Shown in pieces: positions 25,090 through 33,174 of a stretch of DNA of 37,932 bases (its first letter is position 1; each line of letters opens with the position of its first letter). The stretch is from NCBI RefSeq assembly GCF_947493425.1, contig NZ_CANLRP010000080.1, positions 1 to 37,932 on the forward strand, in the 5' to 3' direction. The stretch comes from an uncultured Microscilla sp. (GTDB taxonomy: Bacteria > Bacteroidota > Bacteroidia > Cytophagales > Microscillaceae). A model generated the notes under the pieces. The model saw only the letters and a list, made by a program, of their open reading frames with translations. It was not told the origin of the DNA and made no database searches. Made by a program: the position numbers and the translations under genes.

Positions 25090-25277
25090 AAGGCAACAAT
25101 CAAAAAAAGAATAGTTTGTGAGTAGGTAGCAAGACCATCGCCCAAACCTATATATTATTCGAGCAATCAAAAAACTAAAATTATAAAAAGATCACAAAAC
25201 AAGCGCAAACACCAAAACTATTTCAGCCATAAGGTGGGTACCCGCATTGGTTTTGTTAACAAAAAATCCCTTGCATA

Positions 25278-25310
25278 AAAAAACCTGTGGGGAACTCCCA
25301 CAGGTTTTTT
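25278..25310. terminator. Terminator of the giant DUF4157-like gene
   Basis: A perfect 14-bp stem, AAAAAACCTGTGGG (25278-25291) with CCCACAGGTTTTTT (25297-25310), and a 5-base loop. T-runs occur on both strands, so it can work in either direction. It lies 53 bases past the stop codon of the minus-strand gene and upstream of the LRR gene. Confidence 0.92.
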
Positions 25311-25362
25311 GTGCGTATTGTGTTTCTGGCAATGTATGCTTTTGTTATTCTTTGGTGTTTAT

Positions 25363-28300
25363 TCACGTGATTTGTTGTACCCACTGCAAAAACTTGGTAT
25401 ATTCCCTGCGACCACCAAATGTAAAAGTAAACTGTCCATAAGTAATGGTGTTACCAGTTGAGTTGTTAGAGAAAAATGTATTTATATCAGGTAAGTTGTC
25501 CTTGAAATCTTGAAATTGTGTTGGGCCAAGCCTCGTGCGTAACAGGGTTAACTGCAGCGTGTTTTGTATTGTTCGCTTTGTCTTAGGCTTAGAGTATCGT
25601 GTCAACTGCATATTATTAGGAGACATTTGTCCTTGTTGGTTAAAGAGACCGTCAAAAATGTTATCATTGGGGTTGTTTGGTTGTTGGAAAAAAAGATTTC
25701 CAAAATTAAGCGTGTTAAACTGCTCCAGGTTAAATAGTCTCATATTAGATTGTCTGCCATGATGGAGCACCAATTGACTATTATTGTTTGGTGGATTATT
25801 TTGGGTATTCTGTCTTGATTGTAAGTATCTTAGTAAAATCGGATTTGACCGTTGTCTATTGCGATTTAAATAGCGTAACATCAATATGTATGACATTGAC
25901 ATTGGGAAGGTGGTGGTATTTTTTGGGTATTGATACCCTTCTTTGTCTTTTTGCCATTCTTCAAATTTTTTAGCGTGGCCTACCGTGGCATTCTCCAGTG
26001 TTTCGCCTTTAGGTTGGGCTTGGGCTTGCTTTTTTTCCCAATCTTCCAAAGCGTCAATTGTAGCTTCTTGGAGCCATTCATTTACCAACTTGGTAAACCC
26101 AGTTTTGTCTTCATTATTCTTACTTGCTAAGTCTTTCCATATCCTGAACCTATGCTGATTTTTAGGATCTTTACTGAATAATTTTTGCATTTTGCTTTTA
26201 AAACGGTGTGCCTTATTTTCTCGTTTTTCACTGTATAGCTCGATGGCTTCCTTAGTATGTTTACCCAGTAAATCTACCTTTGTTGCCATACGTAAAAGCT
26301 CATTGATGTCCCCTTCCAAATCCTTCCACTTACTTTTATTGTCTTCGAGTGAAGATTTATCGTTTTGGTTCAGCAAATTCCCTTTTTGGGGAGAGTATTG
26401 TTTCATTATTTTAGGATAACTTTGGTTGGGGTCAATGTTCAATAACTGCTGATTATTTGGAGGCATCTCGTCATTAAATTCCTTGTCATTCTTTAACTCT
26501 GTTGTTGTCTCTATTATATTGTTAATGTTCTCGTGGAGTCCCATAGGAGCTATCTCGTTTTGTTTGAGACGATTCCAAACTGCTTGGTAGAACAATTCCT
26601 TCAGAGAATCTTCCAGTTCGCTGAGTACCCCTTCGGCTGCCTCATCTACTGTCTTTATAGGGCTACTTTCGTTTTGCAAGGAGTTTTTATTATTCTTATT
26701 TTTTTCATATTCTTTGGTTTGTTCTTTAAAAAGCTTCCGTAAATTTAGGTACTTTTCTGATAGGTGTTCCTTTTCGTTTTTATTTGAATCTTTATCCTTT
26801 TTTTCATCTACTTCCCAGTCGGGCACCCCAGTGTCTTTGGCCTCGTTTTCGTTAGGTTTGTAGGCAGGTTTATTTCCTTCGAGCAAATCTTTTCCGCCCA
26901 GCTGTAGAGTCTTGTCCACTTTCCACTTGCCAAACCCTTTACTGTCTTCATTGCCTTGATCATACTCAGCAAGTAGTTTTCCTTCTCCCAGTTTCCACTT
27001 ACCAAAGGTGTAAGAGTAAAAAGGAAAGCGCATGCCCAATAGTTTAAACAATAACCTGCCCCCTAACTCTAGGTTTACATCAAACCCGGTGTCAAAGTAC
27101 ATCTCCAAGTTTTTATCTAGTTCAAGCTTTTTGTTGTCGGTATTATAAGCCACTCCAAAGTTCAGCATAACTTTAGCGTGTGTATCTATACCCAATGCGG
27201 CAAATAGCTCACCTGCCACCGATGCCAGATAACCAGAGCCAATTTCAGCCCCCAAGTGAGCATCCAGTTTAAGCAAAGCCTTAAGGTCGGCTTCCCCCTC
27301 TACCCGAAAGCTTGTTTTTTGTTTGTTTGAAGCACTTTTGTTGTAAGCAGCGGCTAGTCTTGCCAAGAGCGACATGTCCAGGCTTACCCCAATGCCTCCG
27401 TAAATGCTGGCAGCTCCAGCCGCCGCAGGGATGGGCACATTTATATCTATGGCAAACAAGTCCAGGCTCTTTTTGATGTGTCCGCCAAAATAGGCCTTGG
27501 GGTCTTCCTGTCTTTCGTCATCGTCATTGCCAAAATCTACCTCCAGCACAAAGCCCATTAGCTCTCCTCTAAACTTCTGGAAGGTGATGTTATGCTCCGT
27601 ATAAGTAAAACCTTTGGGCGAAATCGTCACCTCAGAGAGTTGAGCACTAGCCTGCACCTTAAACATTTTATTGATTACTTGTACTATATTGCTGTTAGGA
27701 AACAGTTTTTCCAGACTTTTATTATTGTTCTGGTTGTAGTTATCCAGACTTAACAGAATACTCTTTGCCGTGAGCGCTTTATTGTTTAAGTCCAGGTTTA
27801 CCCCATTAAAGTTTACTCCAATGCCAGCGGTTTTAGCCGCTAAACCATCTACCGACACAGTCCATGGATTGTCTTTGGAGTTTTGTCCATCGTATTCCAG
27901 TTTTGCGCCTTGTGCCGAAAATTCAACCCCTTGTACTTGGGAGGAGATGCTGCTTTGAAGGAGCAAATAAGCTCCCTTGTTACTGTCTATGGCTACTTTT
28001 GCTTGGCCTTTATTCAGCACCAATAAGCCATTAGGAAGAATATTTATAGGATTTTTGACATTTAAAGACAGTGCACCCACAAAGTGATGGCTACCTCCCG
28101 ATTTTTCGGCAATGAGCTCAAGGTTTCCGTTTATTTGTCCTCCGCCTACTGCCAGTATAGCAGTTATTTTGGCTTGCCCCTGCCAGCTGGCGGCCGAATC
28201 GCGGCTGTTGTAGTTAAAGCTTAGCTCGCCCTTTGCCCCCTGGAGTGGGCCTTGTTTCTTGGCACTTACTGCTCCTTTTAGGGTTAGCTCCCAGGCATTG

Positions 28301-30987
28301 GTCTTATTGTTAAAACTTCCACCTACTTTTAGACTGTCTACCGTCAATACTCCGGGTACAATGTCAAAAGGTTTTTCACTCTTAGCCTCTAACTTTCCCT
28401 TATATTCGCCGTTGCCAAGTGCTATAGAAGCCTCAAAGTTTACCGCATCGCCCTCGCCGGGGATGATGAGCTTACCGGTGATTTTACCCACCTTCAAATA
28501 CCAACCACCTTCATTACCTTGATAGCCCAAGGTAGCATTGGTGGCATTTACTTCCAGCACCGAGGTATCCAGGTTTACCCCTCCTGCTATCTCACCTGAA
28601 ATTCCTTTTTTGCTAATGCTAAATGCGGCCTCGTTGAGGTTTACGCCCAAGGTGCCTGGAATCAGTTCTATGCCTATGCCCCCTTTAGCCTTTAGGGTAA
28701 ATTTTCCTTTGTTGAAATTTCCTTTGTGGTTTAAACCAAACTCAATCATTCCGGTGACATCCTCCCCCCCAATATGGGCCGAAGCCTCGGTTTTGAAGGT
28801 AAAGCCTTTGAGTCTGTCCCATTCTGCCGATACTTCATTCAGGTTAAGGTCACCGTCTTTGCCAAAAAACACATCCTTGAGTACCAGGCTCATTTTATTT
28901 ATTCCGTTATTATTAATGGCTATCTTTTCTACTGAAGCTTCCCCTATGCCAAATGCCCCTCCGAAATTAAGGTCTTCTGAAATTTTAATACGTCCATTGT
29001 TTTTGTAAACAAAGCCTTGTTTCCAGTTAATGGCGGCTTCATGCGTATTAGAGGTAAAGAGTTCCTTACCAAAAAGCTTGAAACCCATGCCAAACCCTAC
29101 GGCAAGCCCGCCTTTCTCTACCATTTTGTTTTGGTTTTTACTATGCTCTTCCCACTTGGCTAGGTTTATACGTTGAATGTCGAGCCAAAAAGCCGTATCT
29201 TTTGGTCCTTTGCCATGTGTATGCAACAAGGAAGAAATCTGTTTGTTATTTTCTTTGCTTTCGCTTTCTTTTTTAGGTTGTGATTGTTGTTGACCCAGCA
29301 AGGCTATACCGGTTCCTACGGCAGCAGTGAGTAAGCCTCCTCCCGCCAGGTAGTGCGCATTTTTGGAGCCCAACACGCCCAGGGTGCCCGCAAGTATCGA
29401 CAGTCCAATGGCACCTGTTCCCGACAAAGCAGTTATTTTTCCTACGGTTTTTTTGTTAAGGTTTTCTAGTTTAAGGTTTTCAAAACTCAGATCTTCTACC
29501 AGCCAGGCTCCCAAAGAACTTGCCTTTATGTCAAACTTTTGTTGCACTTGTTCCCAGGCTTTGTCGTAAGCTGTTTGCGTATTCAGATTAGCTAGCGGGT
29601 TGTTGTTTTCTTTTTCATTGTCGGTTTTAGATTCAGACTTGCTTTGGGTTTTTGACTTGCTATACGTTTGATCCTCGAAGTGACTGTTCTGGAAGTTCAG
29701 GTTTTTACTTGAGTGAGTGTTGGGTTCATTCTCGTTAGTCTCTGTGTTAAAAAATTGCAAGGCAAACTCTATGCATTCGATTGCTGTATTTACCTTGTTT
29801 ACAAAAGGTTTGAGCATAGCCATGGCACGATCCAGGGCGGTATTACTGGGGGTTAGGCTTTTTTTGTTACTTTCATTATTTTCTTTGTCGTTGCTAGTGG
29901 CGATTTTCTTTAGCCCCAGTTTTTGATTAAAATTTTTCTGTGACAAATTCCCTCCGTAAAACCACTTCAGGCTGTAGTAAAAAAAGTCACTCACAATATA
30001 CTCTAGTAACACCACTGCTACAGGGTGGTCTTTTTGAATATTGGCTGCTTTATTGTAGGCGTCTGTCAGCGTACTTACATATTTTGTCCATTGTGTCAGG
30101 GTTTTTATTATTTCCTGATGGCTTTGAATCATCGCCACCATACCTTGCAGTTTTGCCAACACATTGCATTCTTTTAGTGCAAACACCAATAACTCGTCTA
30201 CTACGCTTTCCAGTCCCACTACACCCAAGTATTGTTTAGAAAGTTGAGCAATGATTTGTTTGCCTAGTTCCCCCTTGTTAGCTCCTCGCATCAGGTCAAA
30301 GGTAGCAAACTGCATGACTTGCCCTACACTATGGGCAGCCATGAGTTGTTGGTATTTGCCTGTAGACAATAAGTGGGGCGTTTGTGCTTGTTTGCCCCAC
30401 CGTTGGGCTTCTTCTTCTAATAGAGGGTCGTTGTTGAGTACCTTGCCCAAACCCGGCAACGTGGCATTGGGTTGTACCTTGCCTAAGCGTTGCTGGGCAA
30501 TGTGGGCGGCTTCTTCGGGGAGCTTGTGGTGCCCTTTGGGTCCCAGGTGAATTTCTTGACCGTTTTTGGCCAATGCCTGGGCACCATACTGGGCAGGTTC
30601 GGCAGAGTTTTCTTTGACAATGGTTCCTTCCAGGCTTACCCCACTGAGGTGTTCCAGGTTGTGAGCCAGGGTAGTGGGCAGGTCGCTCTTGTGTGGTTTG
30701 TCATAGGTGCGCCTACGTTCAATGGGGCGCTGTTTTGCTTTAAAGGGTTGGTATTTGGCTTTAGTAGGTTGTTGTTTTGTTTTGATAGATCCCTGCTTTC
30801 TTTGTGTGGTAGTGTAAGCAGAGGTTTCGCCAGAGGGAGAAGAAGACGAGGTTTGTTCCTGTGTGTTTCCATCAGCATATTGCCAAATAGGTGATTGATT
30901 TTTACTTTTAGGCTGGCTTTGCTTTTTGGGCAATGCTTGTTGGTTTTGATTCTGAGATTCAGATTCAGGATTGATTTTTTCCTGCAT
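25363..30987 (-). CDS. Giant DUF4157-like (eCIS-associated type) protein with degraded zinc motif
   Basis: An 1874-residue protein with no signal peptide. Residues 1-100 are low-complexity, polar and rich in Gln, Lys and Ser. About 103-202 matches the Bacteroidota form of DUF4157: LPTTLAHNLEHLSGVSLEGT, then PAQYGAQALAKNGQEIHLGP, KLPEEAAHIAQQRLGKVQP, and NNDPLLEEEAQRWGKQA, closing with VGQVMQF. In active relatives the centre reads HExxH; here it is EEAAH, so peptidase activity is unlikely. About 225-330 is helical. A Gly/Ala-rich hydrophobic segment lies at about 555-610 (SGTGAIGLSILAGTLGVLG). About 650-1290 is a long run of alternating beta strands with Gly/Asn turns; about 1290-1440 is amphipathic. 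The last ~430 residues are charged, then Asn/Gln-rich. DUF4157 proteins are known from extracellular contractile injection system loci, but no such genes are here. No toxin domain is recognised. Confidence 0.8.
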   Translation of the reverse strand: MQEKINPESESQNQNQQALPKKQSQPKSKNQSPIWQYADGNTQEQTSSSSPSGETSAYTTTQRKQGSIKTKQQPTKAKYQPFKAKQRPIERRRTYDKPHKSDLPTTLAHNLEHLSGVSLEGTIVKENSAEPAQYGAQALAKNGQEIHLGPKGHHKLPEEAAHIAQQRLGKVQPNATLPGLGKVLNNDPLLEEEAQRWGKQAQTPHLLSTGKYQQLMAAHSVGQVMQFATFDLMRGANKGELGKQIIAQLSKQYLGVVGLESVVDELLVFALKECNVLAKLQGMVAMIQSHQEIIKTLTQWTKYVSTLTDAYNKAANIQKDHPVAVVLLEYIVSDFFYYSLKWFYGGNLSQKNFNQKLGLKKIATSNDKENNESNKKSLTPSNTALDRAMAMLKPFVNKVNTAIECIEFALQFFNTETNENEPNTHSSKNLNFQNSHFEDQTYSKSKTQSKSESKTDNEKENNNPLANLNTQTAYDKAWEQVQQKFDIKASSLGAWLVEDLSFENLKLENLNKKTVGKITALSGTGAIGLSILAGTLGVLGSKNAHYLAGGGLLTAAVGTGIALLGQQQSQPKKESESKENNKQISSLLHTHGKGPKDTAFWLDIQRINLAKWEEHSKNQNKMVEKGGLAVGFGMGFKLFGKELFTSNTHEAAINWKQGFVYKNNGRIKISEDLNFGGAFGIGEASVEKIAINNNGINKMSLVLKDVFFGKDGDLNLNEVSAEWDRLKGFTFKTEASAHIGGEDVTGMIEFGLNHKGNFNKGKFTLKAKGGIGIELIPGTLGVNLNEAAFSISKKGISGEIAGGVNLDTSVLEVNATNATLGYQGNEGGWYLKVGKITGKLIIPGEGDAVNFEASIALGNGEYKGKLEAKSEKPFDIVPGVLTVDSLKVGGSFNNKTNAWELTLKGAVSAKKQGPLQGAKGELSFNYNSRDSAASWQGQAKITAILAVGGGQINGNLELIAEKSGGSHHFVGALSLNVKNPINILPNGLLVLNKGQAKVAIDSNKGAYLLLQSSISSQVQGVEFSAQGAKLEYDGQNSKDNPWTVSVDGLAAKTAGIGVNFNGVNLDLNNKALTAKSILLSLDNYNQNNNKSLEKLFPNSNIVQVINKMFKVQASAQLSEVTISPKGFTYTEHNITFQKFRGELMGFVLEVDFGNDDDERQEDPKAYFGGHIKKSLDLFAIDINVPIPAAAGAASIYGGIGVSLDMSLLARLAAAYNKSASNKQKTSFRVEGEADLKALLKLDAHLGAEIGSGYLASVAGELFAALGIDTHAKVMLNFGVAYNTDNKKLELDKNLEMYFDTGFDVNLELGGRLLFKLLGMRFPFYSYTFGKWKLGEGKLLAEYDQGNEDSKGFGKWKVDKTLQLGGKDLLEGNKPAYKPNENEAKDTGVPDWEVDEKKDKDSNKNEKEHLSEKYLNLRKLFKEQTKEYEKNKNNKNSLQNESSPIKTVDEAAEGVLSELEDSLKELFYQAVWNRLKQNEIAPMGLHENINNIIETTTELKNDKEFNDEMPPNNQQLLNIDPNQSYPKIMKQYSPQKGNLLNQNDKSSLEDNKSKWKDLEGDINELLRMATKVDLLGKHTKEAIELYSEKRENKAHRFKSKMQKLFSKDPKNQHRFRIWKDLASKNNEDKTGFTKLVNEWLQEATIDALEDWEKKQAQAQPKGETLENATVGHAKKFEEWQKDKEGYQYPKNTTTFPMSMSYILMLRYLNRNRQRSNPILLRYLQSRQNTQNNPPNNNSQLVLHHGRQSNMRLFNLEQFNTLNFGNLFFQQPNNPNDNIFDGLFNQQGQMSPNNMQLTRYSKPKTKRTIQNTLQLTLLRTRLGPTQFQDFKDNLPDINTFFSNNSTGNTITYGQFTFTFGGRREYTKFLQWVQQIT

Positions 30988-31343
30988 TGTTGGAAGGTTT
31001 ATGTTTTTTAAAGAACTCCTTACTTATGTACTATTTTCATTTATAATGCAAACACTGTATTTTTATTTTGTTTTTTTATGATTTTTTGTAATTATAGAAT
31101 GATTTTTTGTGATTAACAGTGATAAAATAAGGTGTGATTGAAGAAGTGCAGTGATTTAAAGGAGTTTTTGGGTAACCCAAAGCAGGGTATGTATGCCAGG
31201 GTAGCATTGGGAGAAGAGTTTTTCACCGGTTCAAACGTTTTTGTGCTGATTGTTGGCTATAAAGTTCAGTAAATGGTCACAGTTAAGCCTGCTTCGAGTT
31301 TACTTGGTAGTCTTGTAACAGTTATTCTAAAGCCGCAAATTTT
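30988..31343 (-). promoter_or_regulatory. Upstream region of the giant gene with 12-bp direct repeats
   Basis: A 356-base gap with no gene. ATGATTTTTTGT occurs twice, at 31078-31089 and 31099-31110, exactly 21 bases apart (two helical turns) and about 90-120 bases upstream of the minus-strand start. This suggests a regulator site or an intrinsically bent AT tract. No good TAnnTTTG box was found on the minus strand. Confidence 0.35.
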
Positions 31344-31898
31344 TCACTTTTTTACCTTCAGCATCACCACTACTATAAACATCCCCATAACGGGCATCAA
31401 AATAAGCATGCCGCTCAACAGCCACTTGGCAAGCCATTCGCCTAGCACAAAATCGAACCACTTCATGTATAAAGTGAGTACCAAAGCATTGATATACAGT
31501 ACTATAGCCCCAGGGCAAAAAGCCTTGTTCCAGTTTTCTTCGTGAAACAAAATAATAATCATCAACACACTCATAGCAAAGCCATACAACCACGCGTCCA
31601 GGGTAAGGTTTCCCGAAAAACCAACTTTGGGAGCCACCAGCAAAAAACTATTACGCAATGTAGTTACATTAAAAGCCATGATTAATAATAACACTAATCC
31701 CTTGGTAGCATTTGCTGTGAAAACATCCTCTAATGGAATGTCGGCTTTAGCCGGATTTACTTTCTTTGTCGAGGCCTTGGGTTTTTCCGCTCTTGTTTGC
31801 CGGGTGGTAGTTTTCCGTTGCCGGGTCTGGCTATTGGTTTTAGTCGTTTTTTTTCGTTGGTTGGTTTTTGCTTTAGGTGCTTGTTGGGTGGTTATCAT
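31344..31898 (-). CDS. Small membrane protein with basic Lys/Thr-rich N-terminus
   Basis: A 184-residue protein of unrecognised family. The first ~55 residues are strongly basic and low-complexity (Lys, Thr, Arg, Gln; e.g. TNQRKKTTKTNSQTRQRKTT), like a disordered nucleic-acid- or lipid-binding tail. Four hydrophobic segments follow, at about 67-87 (GLVLLLIMAFNVTTL), 100-117 (LYGFAMSVLMIIILF), 128-144 (AIVLYINALVLTLYM) and 156-180 (WLLSGMLILMPVMGMFIVVVML), so the tail is probably cytoplasmic. It is divergent from the XRE/S24 repressor. A TATATTTG promoter box for this gene overlaps the presumed operator, so it may be repressed by that protein. Function unknown. Confidence 0.65.
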   Translation of the reverse strand: MITTQQAPKAKTNQRKKTTKTNSQTRQRKTTTRQTRAEKPKASTKKVNPAKADIPLEDVFTANATKGLVLLLIMAFNVTTLRNSFLLVAPKVGFSGNLTLDAWLYGFAMSVLMIIILFHEENWNKAFCPGAIVLYINALVLTLYMKWFDFVLGEWLAKWLLSGMLILMPVMGMFIVVVMLKVKK

Positions 31899-31948
31899 GG
31901 CTTTTGTCGTTAAAATTGGCTCAAATACAAGGTTTTAACTAAATAATC

Positions 31949-31991
31949 TTGCTAAAAATATAAACATTAGCTAATTTTGTTAGCAAATATA
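31949..31991. promoter_or_regulatory. Candidate operator with overlapping divergent promoters
   Basis: An inverted pair TTGCTAA (31949-31955) and TTAGCAA (31980-31986) flanks a central palindrome TTAGCTAA (31967-31974), giving three related half-site clusters. For the repressor gene, TTG (31949-31951), a 20-base spacer and TAATTTTG (31972-31979) match the Bacteroidota -33/-7 promoter. On the minus strand, TATATTTG (31984-31991) with a TTG 21 bases upstream (32013-32015) fits the membrane-protein gene. The operator covers both. Binding by the adjacent XRE/S24 protein is inferred from position. Confidence 0.55.
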
Positions 31992-32036
31992 GATCAAATA
32001 AGCGATAAATGCCAACTAAGTTAACATAATTGTGAC

Positions 32037-32864
32037 ATGTTTTTTAGCAAAAATTTAAGATACATCCGCGAAGAAAAATACAAAATGACTCAAGAGGCTT
32101 TAGCCGAAGTTTTGGGAGTATCACGCAGCGCATTGAGCGCCTATGAAGATGGCAGGGCAGAGCCCCGGATACTATTGCTCATTAAAATAGCTCAATACTT
32201 TGAAGTGAGCATCGACGAAATGGTCAATGTCAATTTTGCCGAAGCAGAACAAGCCTACGTTACCCGTATCGAACAATTGAACAAGTACATTACTGCTCAT
32301 CATATAAAAATAAACCGGGTGCAAACCGAACATAACACACAAGAAGGTTACCTGGAGCTGGTACCCCAAAAAGCCACTGCGGGCTATACTCAAGGCTTTG
32401 CCAATCCTGAATACCTCAATACCTTACCAAAGTACAAAATCCCCTTTTTGTCTAAGGGCAAAATTTACCGGGCTTTTGAGATTGACGGTGATTCTATGTT
32501 GCCGCTTCAATCGGGCGCTATAGTAATAGGAGAAAAGATAGCCAATTGGGATGACCTCACCAGTGGCCAAACCTGTGTGGTAGTGTCTAAACACGAAGGC
32601 ATTGTACTCAAAAAAGTATACAAACGTCTTTTTGACTATGGCAAACTCTTGCTTAAGTCCGAAAACATCAGTTATCGTTCTTATGAAATAGAGGCGACCG
32701 AAATACTAGAGCTTTGGAAGTTTGTAGCTCACATTAGCCACCGTTTCCCTACCGATGCCCCCGATATAGAAGATATCAAGTTTGCCTTTGATCGTATCGA
32801 ATTCCAACTCAATCAAACTCGTTTGAATCTGTTGGGGCAAGCAAATAATGGGCTGCAAGAGTAG
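32037..32864 (+). CDS. XRE-family HTH repressor with C-terminal S24 (LexA-like) autocleavage domain
   Basis: A 275-residue transcription factor. Residues 6-60 are an XRE/Cro-type helix-turn-helix (MTQEALAEVLGVSRSALSAYE). The C-terminal half is an S24 peptidase-like domain in which all three features of LexA/CI self-cleavage are readable: an Ala-Gly bond at 115-116 (KATAGY), the catalytic serine 153 in FEIDGDSMLP, and a lysine at 192 (GIVLKKVYKR). The spacings (37 from Gly to Ser, 39 from Ser to Lys) are close to those of LexA. Residues after ~215 form an extra helical tail. The expected role is a repressor inactivated by self-cleavage under DNA damage or another stress. It is divergent from a membrane protein, with a shared palindromic region between. 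A stand-alone gene; no phage genes nearby. Confidence 0.88.
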   Translation: MFFSKNLRYIREEKYKMTQEALAEVLGVSRSALSAYEDGRAEPRILLLIKIAQYFEVSIDEMVNVNFAEAEQAYVTRIEQLNKYITAHHIKINRVQTEHNTQEGYLELVPQKATAGYTQGFANPEYLNTLPKYKIPFLSKGKIYRAFEIDGDSMLPLQSGAIVIGEKIANWDDLTSGQTCVVVSKHEGIVLKKVYKRLFDYGKLLLKSENISYRSYEIEATEILELWKFVAHISHRFPTDAPDIEDIKFAFDRIEFQLNQTRLNLLGQANNGLQE

Positions 32865-32883
32865 TAGAGGATTACGTTGTTTT

Positions 32884-32984
32884 GCTGGAGTACGGTGTTA
32901 TAGTGCGTAAAATGGTGCTGTCTGGAGGATTAAAATAGCAAATCACCGATTCGAACCATCATTTTACTATTCCAGTACTCCAGC
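32884..32984. repeat. 101-bp imperfect hairpin element
   Basis: GCTGGAGTAC (32884-32893) and GTACTCCAGC (32975-32984) are perfect 10-bp terminal inverted repeats. Further pairing inside is possible (TAAAATGGT against ACCATCATTTTA; CGGTG against CACCG). The ends match those of the hairpin at 9925-9987 (TAGTACTCTAG/CTGGAGTACTA). It lies just after the repressor gene; the rest of 32865-33174 holds no gene. A TATCTTTG box at 33163-33170 is too close to the AraC start to be a convincing promoter. Confidence 0.55.
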
Positions 32985-33174
32985 TTTTGACTGCGATTTT
33001 TTGCTAAAAATCAACGTGTTATAAATCGGTGAGTTGCTTGTAGGGCAACGTCATCCCTCAATTCTTCGGGACTAAAGACTTGAAGCTTGCTCCTTTTTTG
33101 TACATCAACTCCCACTCTAAAAACTGTCCATTTTTAACTACCCACCACTTGTTGCCAAGCCCTATCTTTGTTCT

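Noticed and set aside
28538..29008. 156-codon plus-strand frame inside the giant gene
   Set aside because: It lies wholly within a well-supported coding region on the other strand and its translation is Ser/Pro/Leu-rich, as expected of an antisense shadow.
25363..30987. Giant gene as an adhesin or AsmA-like outer-membrane protein
   Set aside because: The beta-rich part is suggestive, but there is no signal peptide or T9SS tail, and the N-terminus follows the DUF4157 pattern.
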